Below, one piece after another: positions 21,542 through 24,577 of a stretch of 24,577 nt of DNA; position 1 is the first letter of the stretch, and each line of letters starts with the position of its first letter. The position numbers and the translations under genes were made by a program. The notes beneath the pieces were generated by a model. It was not told the DNA's origin. It was given only the letters and a program-made list of their open reading frames with translations, and did not search any database. Origin of the DNA: a virus; the IMG/VR virus record IMGVR_UViG_3300047550_005152, positions 1-24,577 of that record. One strand, 5' to 3'.

Positions 21542-21780
21542 ACAAATTCCTACTAGGCATCCAAGGGTACGTGTCTTGCTTTGGTTGGATTTTTGTTGCG
21601 ATTTGGCAGTGGATCCTGGAAGCAGCACCTGATCTTAAAATTTGGAAAAGGCACACTGACTTAGGTGATCACTTTTGGTATGCTGAACGTGTTAACGGAC
21701 GCCTTGCGATGTTAGCAATTGCATACATTCTCATCAGATGTTTAACCCATGGCATCAAACTTAACTCGCTTTTATTTTGA
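21538..21780 (+). CDS. hli: High-light-inducible protein (Hli) with N-terminal extension
   Basis: 80 residues. The chlorophyll-binding helix motif is YAERVNGRLAML (48-59), fitting ExxNGRxAM with Glu50, Asn53 and Arg55 as the pigment-contact residues, and continuing IAYILIRCLTHG. Hli proteins bind chlorophyll and carotenoid in thylakoids and protect photosystem assembly; they are common in cyanophages. Residues 4-29 form a second strongly hydrophobic segment (LLGIQGYVSCFGWIFVAIWQ) that typical one-helix Hli proteins lack, followed by a charged linker. Coupled to the upstream microprotein by ATGA; the next gene overlaps its end by 32 bases. Confidence 0.82.
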   Translation: MNKFLLGIQGYVSCFGWIFVAIWQWILEAAPDLKIWKRHTDLGDHFWYAERVNGRLAMLAIAYILIRCLTHGIKLNSLLF

Positions 21781-21910
21781 CTTTGACGAAGAGTGTCGCA
21801 CAGGTTGTTTTGTTAACCTTGCGTATCAAGATGTAGAAACCATCGAAGCTGACGCTTACGAGAGGGAGCTACAATCACAAGACGTACCTTACACCCGCAT
21901 TGACCTGTGA
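21749..21910 (+). CDS. 53-residue acidic protein
   Basis: ATG 21749 lies inside the end of hli (32-base overlap), and the stop overlaps the next gene's GTG (GTGA, 21907-21910). It reads MASNLTRFYFDFDEECRTGC and then an acidic stretch ending PYTRIDL. Soluble, aromatic and acidic, with two Cys. No family recognised. Overlaps on both sides and a clean open frame argue that it is real. Confidence 0.55.
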   Translation: MASNLTRFYFDFDEECRTGCFVNLAYQDVETIEADAYERELQSQDVPYTRIDL

Positions 21911-22494
21911 CAGAAGAACGCACCTGGAGCACTTACTTCGAGCCTTTGAAGGCACGGCTAGGTGCACGTAAAGAAACGTTTGAAAAAATTTTTCAACATC
22001 TTGACTTGTGTGACGAGCCAATCATTGTTGAAACAGGTACGTATCGTGAAGAAAACAATTACACAGGTGATGGTTGTTCAACTTTGTTGTTTGATAATTA
22101 CATTGACATCAGAGGTACTGGTCAGTTAATTTCAATTGATATTGATCCGGCAGCTTGCGAGCTTGCACGTAAATCCACAAAGCATGCAGAGGTTATTGAA
22201 TCAGATTCAGTAGAAGCTCTTGACACAATGCATGGGCATGTGTCTCTTCTTTATCTTGATTCGTATAACATCACTGATTGGAATCACGACTGGGCACCAG
22301 CTTCTCACCATCTAAAAGAATTGTTTGCAGCCTCTGGGCTCCTGGGACCCAACACGCTGATTGTTGTGGATGACAATATCAAAGCACCAGATGGTCGCCG
22401 GCATGGCAAGGGACGGCTTGTGTACGAACTGATGGAGTCCTTGGGTATAGATCCGTACTTTGACTCATATCAAATTGGTTGGATCTGGTGCTAA
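21907..22494 (+). CDS. Class I SAM-dependent methyltransferase
   Basis: 195 residues from GTG 21907, coupled to the upstream stop. IIVETGTYR (39-47) is motif I-like, GDGCSTLLFD (54-63) the Gly/Ser loop, and LISIDIDPAAC (74-84) ends the second strand with acidic residues that hold the SAM ribose. LLYLDSYN (114-121) and LIVVDDN are the later strands. The pattern VETGT..G.ST...SIDID....YLDS resembles Methyltransf_24-type proteins found in phages and sugar-modification clusters. The substrate is unknown: small molecule, sugar or protein. It lacks DNA-methyltransferase motifs such as (N/D)PPY. Confidence 0.78.
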   Translation: MTEERTWSTYFEPLKARLGARKETFEKIFQHLDLCDEPIIVETGTYREENNYTGDGCSTLLFDNYIDIRGTGQLISIDIDPAACELARKSTKHAEVIESDSVEALDTMHGHVSLLYLDSYNITDWNHDWAPASHHLKELFAASGLLGPNTLIVVDDNIKAPDGRRHGKGRLVYELMESLGIDPYFDSYQIGWIWC

Positions 22495-22519
22495 TCTATT
22501 TGTATTGATTTGAAATGTA

Positions 22520-22729
22520 ATGGCTCTTTCTGCTCAGGTTAAAGGCTCATTAGATGAGGCAAGCAGCCATCTGCGCGATGCACTTGCTTTTGCAGCTCGC
22601 ACTGAACACCCAGTGACCATCAATGCGATTACTGATTTAATGTGTCGCATTGAATCCCTGGAACAGATTGACATGATTATTGAACGTTTTGGAAGCAACA
22701 ATGAAGTGCCACATTCCTTCCGAGGCTGA
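22520..22729 (+). CDS. 69-residue conserved cyanophage protein
   Basis: Begins MALSAQVKGSLDEASSHLRD, then ALAFAARTEHPVTINAITDL and a short acidic helical end. A helical, soluble small protein of a kind I recognise from cyanophage genomes with no assigned function. TAATCT at 22492-22497 is 22 bases upstream. It overlaps the next gene by 29 bases in another frame. Confidence 0.75.
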   Translation: MALSAQVKGSLDEASSHLRDALAFAARTEHPVTINAITDLMCRIESLEQIDMIIERFGSNNEVPHSFRG

Positions 22730-22877
22730 ACGCCTCGAAAAATATTTTGCAAAATTAAATCAAGACTTTCCTTACATTAGTGAGGAAGAATTACAAGAAG
22801 TGATTAAACGTCCGTGTAAGTGGGCTAAACTATTAGAAGAGCGTATGAAAGATCCTGATGTCTCAGGAGAAGAATAA
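22701..22877 (+). CDS. 58-residue hypothetical protein
   Basis: ATG 22701 is preferred; the frame opens at a TTG seven codons earlier. It reads MKCHIPSEAERLEKYFAKLN and continues with charged helices to DPDVSGEE. Soluble, no domain recognised. Its two ends overlap both neighbours (22520-22729 and 22858-23142), so it belongs to the same transcription unit. Confidence 0.6.
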   Translation: MKCHIPSEAERLEKYFAKLNQDFPYISEEELQEVIKRPCKWAKLLEERMKDPDVSGEE

Positions 22878-23142
22878 GTACACAAAACCAGAGTTACGCG
22901 AACGTATTAAAGATCGTGTGATGGCTGGTTCTGAAGGTGGTAAGCCTGGGCAGTGGTCTGCCCGTAAGGCTCAAATTGTTGCACGTGAGTACAAGGAAGA
23001 AGGCGGTGGTTATAAAGGGGGTAAGGGTGAAAAACAAAAGTCTTTAGAGAAGTGGTCGGACGAAAAGTGGATGACAAAGGATGAGTACGAAAAAAGAAGT
23101 AAAGCAAAGTCTGCGGCCAAGAAATACAAGGAGAGTAAGTGA
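22858..23142 (+). CDS. DUF5872-type protein, N-terminal half
   Basis: 94 residues: KYTKPELRERIKDRVMAGSE, then GGKPGQWSARKAQIVAREYK, EGGGYKGGKGEKQKSLEKWS and a Lys-rich end. This matches, from memory, the N-terminal half of DUF5872 (KPGQWSARK...YKG...QKSL.KW). In proteins I recall, the domain continues with TKRYLPKKAW...KLS..EK..TD.KK..GSK.GKQ(F/Y)V. That half is absent here but appears as a separate gene at 24173-24373. Strongly basic; DNA contact is plausible. The stop overlaps the next gene's ATG as TGATG. Confidence 0.75.
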   Translation: MSQEKNKYTKPELRERIKDRVMAGSEGGKPGQWSARKAQIVAREYKEEGGGYKGGKGEKQKSLEKWSDEKWMTKDEYEKRSKAKSAAKKYKESK

Positions 23143-24170
23143 TGGAATTATTCCAGAAGTTTTTAAATCGTGTAAGCCGTGGCTACGGTCAAGTAGATAA
23201 GAATGTATTTGGAGGTTTGTTACCAGGTGGTTCTGATAGTCGTTTAGTTTCTGCGCCACAAAATCCATTACGTCCTGCAGCTATTGTTAGGTCAGCTCCC
23301 TTTCAAGTAGTACGCGACGTTGCATTAGAAAAATCTGGTTTACCAAAACCAGAGCAATTTTTTGTAAAAGCAATGACAGGAGGCTCAAAAGATATTACAA
23401 CAATGACACCAGAAGAACTTTCTTTAGTTAAAGGTGCATACAACAAAAAATATAACACAATTCCTTTAACTGACGCACAGTTATATGAAATGGCGAAAGC
23501 CCAAGAATTAAATCATAAAGCTTTTATTGAGAAGGCAAAACAACAATACGCCTCTGCATCACCAGAAATAAAAAATAGCCCTTTAGGACAAATGATGTTG
23601 CAGACAATAAACACTCCCTTTGACATTAATAATGTCATGACAGGAATTAAGGCAGGAGCTGAAGCGCACAAAAATTATCTTAAGAATTCAGGCCCTGTTG
23701 TTAATTTGTATGGACAAGGAAGAAATATGAAGATGGCCTATGGAAGTCTTTCTGTTTTTCCACAGGCAAAAGGAGGCGTGGAAATTTATGATCGATGGAA
23801 AGTTGATCCGGCAGATAAAGTTATTCCAGGATTAGGCAAGATGGGTCTTGCCGATAGGGCTGATGCAGTAGCAGACCTTGGTGAAGGTGGCCCTATTCCA
23901 GCATTAATTTATAATGCAGCAAAAACCTTAGGTACGTATGAGCCGTTTGATATTCGTGTAAATGTACCAGCTCAAGAATGGCAAAATATAACAGGAAAAA
24001 CTTACGAAGGAACGGTGCCTTTTAAACCTGCAGATTTTGAAAAAGAAGAACAAGGTGATCTTCTTAACCGTTTAAACACATTATATTTTCAAATGAAAGA
24101 AAAAATCGCACCTAAAAATCTTATGCCAGGATCAAAGATAACTCCATTTGCTCCTCCGTTAGCTCCTTAA
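23142..24170 (+). CDS. Hypothetical protein, possibly virion-associated, 342 aa
   Basis: ATG 23142 overlaps the previous stop by one base; GTG 23139 adds one residue. It starts MELFQKFLNRVSRGYGQVDK, has a helical middle (TDAQLYEMAKAQELNHKAFI), then GPVVNLYGQGRNMKMAYGSL and a Pro-rich end. No domain recognised and no membrane span. Codons are markedly A/T-rich compared with the flanking small genes and similar to the gene at 1-1575. It lies between the two halves of what looks like one DUF5872 protein, suggesting insertion. A structural or internal virion role is a guess. Confidence 0.75.
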   Translation: MELFQKFLNRVSRGYGQVDKNVFGGLLPGGSDSRLVSAPQNPLRPAAIVRSAPFQVVRDVALEKSGLPKPEQFFVKAMTGGSKDITTMTPEELSLVKGAYNKKYNTIPLTDAQLYEMAKAQELNHKAFIEKAKQQYASASPEIKNSPLGQMMLQTINTPFDINNVMTGIKAGAEAHKNYLKNSGPVVNLYGQGRNMKMAYGSLSVFPQAKGGVEIYDRWKVDPADKVIPGLGKMGLADRADAVADLGEGGPIPALIYNAAKTLGTYEPFDIRVNVPAQEWQNITGKTYEGTVPFKPADFEKEEQGDLLNRLNTLYFQMKEKIAPKNLMPGSKITPFAPPLAP

Positions 24171-24172
24171 TT

Positions 24173-24373
24173 ATGGTAGACAAAGCAATTCAGAAAGGAT
24201 ACACCAAGCGGTACCTACCAGAGAAAGCATGGGCCTCACTCTCTAAAGAAGAACGTGCGGAGACCGACCAAAAGAAAAGAGCTGGTAGTAAGGAAGGTAA
24301 ACAGTTTGTGCCTAACACTGAACGTGCAAAAAAAGCCGGACGTGCTGCCCGTCGTTACAAACAAGGTAAGTAA
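24173..24373 (+). CDS. DUF5872-type protein, C-terminal half
   Basis: 66 residues starting two bases after the previous stop. TKRYLPEKAWASLSKEERAE and TDQKKRAGSKEGKQFVPNTE match the C-terminal half of DUF5872 as I remember it, followed by a basic tail (KKAGRAARRYKQGK). It has its own ATG, so it may be a free partner of the N-terminal half at 22858-23142 rather than a broken remnant. Very basic. Confidence 0.72.
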   Translation: MVDKAIQKGYTKRYLPEKAWASLSKEERAETDQKKRAGSKEGKQFVPNTERAKKAGRAARRYKQGK

Positions 24374-24376
24374 CTT

Positions 24377-24382
24377 TATAAT
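24377..24382 (+). promoter_or_regulatory. Candidate promoter (TATAAT, with weak TTACAA -35)
   Basis: TATAAT is 21 bases before the ATG at 24404. TTACAA at 24355-24360 is 16 bases upstream and could serve as a -35. Confidence 0.5.
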
Positions 24383-24403
24383 CAATTAAGACACATTAAC
24401 AAC

Positions 24404-24571
24404 ATGGCTGACGCTAAGAAACCTGCAGGTGGCAAAGCAGTTCCCCCTAAGGGTAAACCCGTACCTCCCAAGGGAAAAGCGGGTGGTACCGACAAGCAAG
24501 CTGCTGCACGCGACAAGTTCAAAGCAATGATTGAAGCGAAGAAAGCTGCGGCCGCAAAGAAGAAAAAATAG
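24404..24571 (+). CDS. 55-residue Lys/Ala/Pro-rich basic protein
   Basis: ATG 24404 to TAG 24569-24571. It begins MADAKKPAGGKAVPPKGKPV with a repeated (V/A)PPKGK unit, then DKQAAARDKFKAMIEAKKAA and a Lys-rich end. It has a histone-H1-tail-like composition: a Pro/Lys-rich unstructured front and an Ala/Lys helix. No family recognised. DNA binding or packing in the virion is plausible by composition only. It has its own candidate promoter. Confidence 0.65.
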   Translation: MADAKKPAGGKAVPPKGKPVPPKGKAGGTDKQAAARDKFKAMIEAKKAAAAKKKK

Positions 24572-24577
24572 TGATAT

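Noticed and set aside
1-24577. tRNA genes, psbA/psbD, introns or inteins
   Set aside because: I looked for tRNA-like cloverleaf patterns, photosystem core genes and interrupted conserved genes and saw none.

Overview
The window looks like part of a tailed cyanophage genome (Caudoviricetes infecting a cyanobacterium, probably a phycobilisome-bearing Synechococcus-type host). The evidence is the combination of tail-fibre, lysin and replication genes with photosynthesis-related accessory genes: an NblA-like phycobilisome degradation adaptor (2707-3003), a high-light-inducible protein (21538-21780) and an S-adenosylmethionine decarboxylase (17093-17455). Many very small conserved proteins are of kinds familiar from cyanophages. 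Genes are tightly packed, often overlapping by 1-4 bases. I see no tRNA, rRNA, CRISPR array or insertion sequence. Whether the source is marine or freshwater cannot be decided from the sequence. Families are recognised from memory of their motifs, not from a search.

Layout. 1-3003 (+): a 5'-truncated structural-type protein, two tiny basic proteins, a GH24 lysozyme and the NblA-like gene. 6537-2991 (-, with one + gene at 3754-4077): an HTH protein, two unknowns, a Dam-like methyltransferase with an altered catalytic motif, dCTP deaminase, a small unknown and a DUF3310 protein. 6576-12990 (+): a small membrane protein, two long tail fibres (the second with an S74 self-cleaving chaperone), a cluster of small proteins including a paralogue pair, and a bifunctional glucosaminidase/M15 peptidase endolysin. 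21385-12994 (-): PD-(D/E)XK nuclease, two small proteins, PrimPol-SF3 primase-helicase, SpeD, GT4 glycosyltransferase, a 311-bp noncoding region holding a large palindrome, two HNH endonucleases, a probable virion protein, two micro-genes and a holin-like gene. 21419-24571 (+): a membrane microprotein coupled to hli, a small acidic protein, a SAM methyltransferase, several small proteins, and two ORFs that look like the two halves of one DUF5872-type protein separated by a 343-codon-scale gene.

How the parts fit. The leftward block supplies replication and nucleotide functions. Fibres and neighbours supply adsorption. The endolysin, its convergent holin-like neighbour and the GH24 enzyme deal with the cell wall. 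NblA, Hli and SpeD are host-manipulation genes acting on the antenna, photoprotection and polyamines. A -10-like hexamer (TATAAT, TAAAAT, TATACT, TAGACT, TAGAAT) recurs about 19-26 nt before many start codons on both strands, mostly without a -35 box or strong ribosome-binding site.

The observations I find most interesting are the 190-bp palindrome with four 22-bp-phased half-sites at 15565-15756, the NblA-like gene with an acidic tail, the split DUF5872 gene, and perfect dyads abutting the start codons of the lysozyme and the glycosyltransferase.
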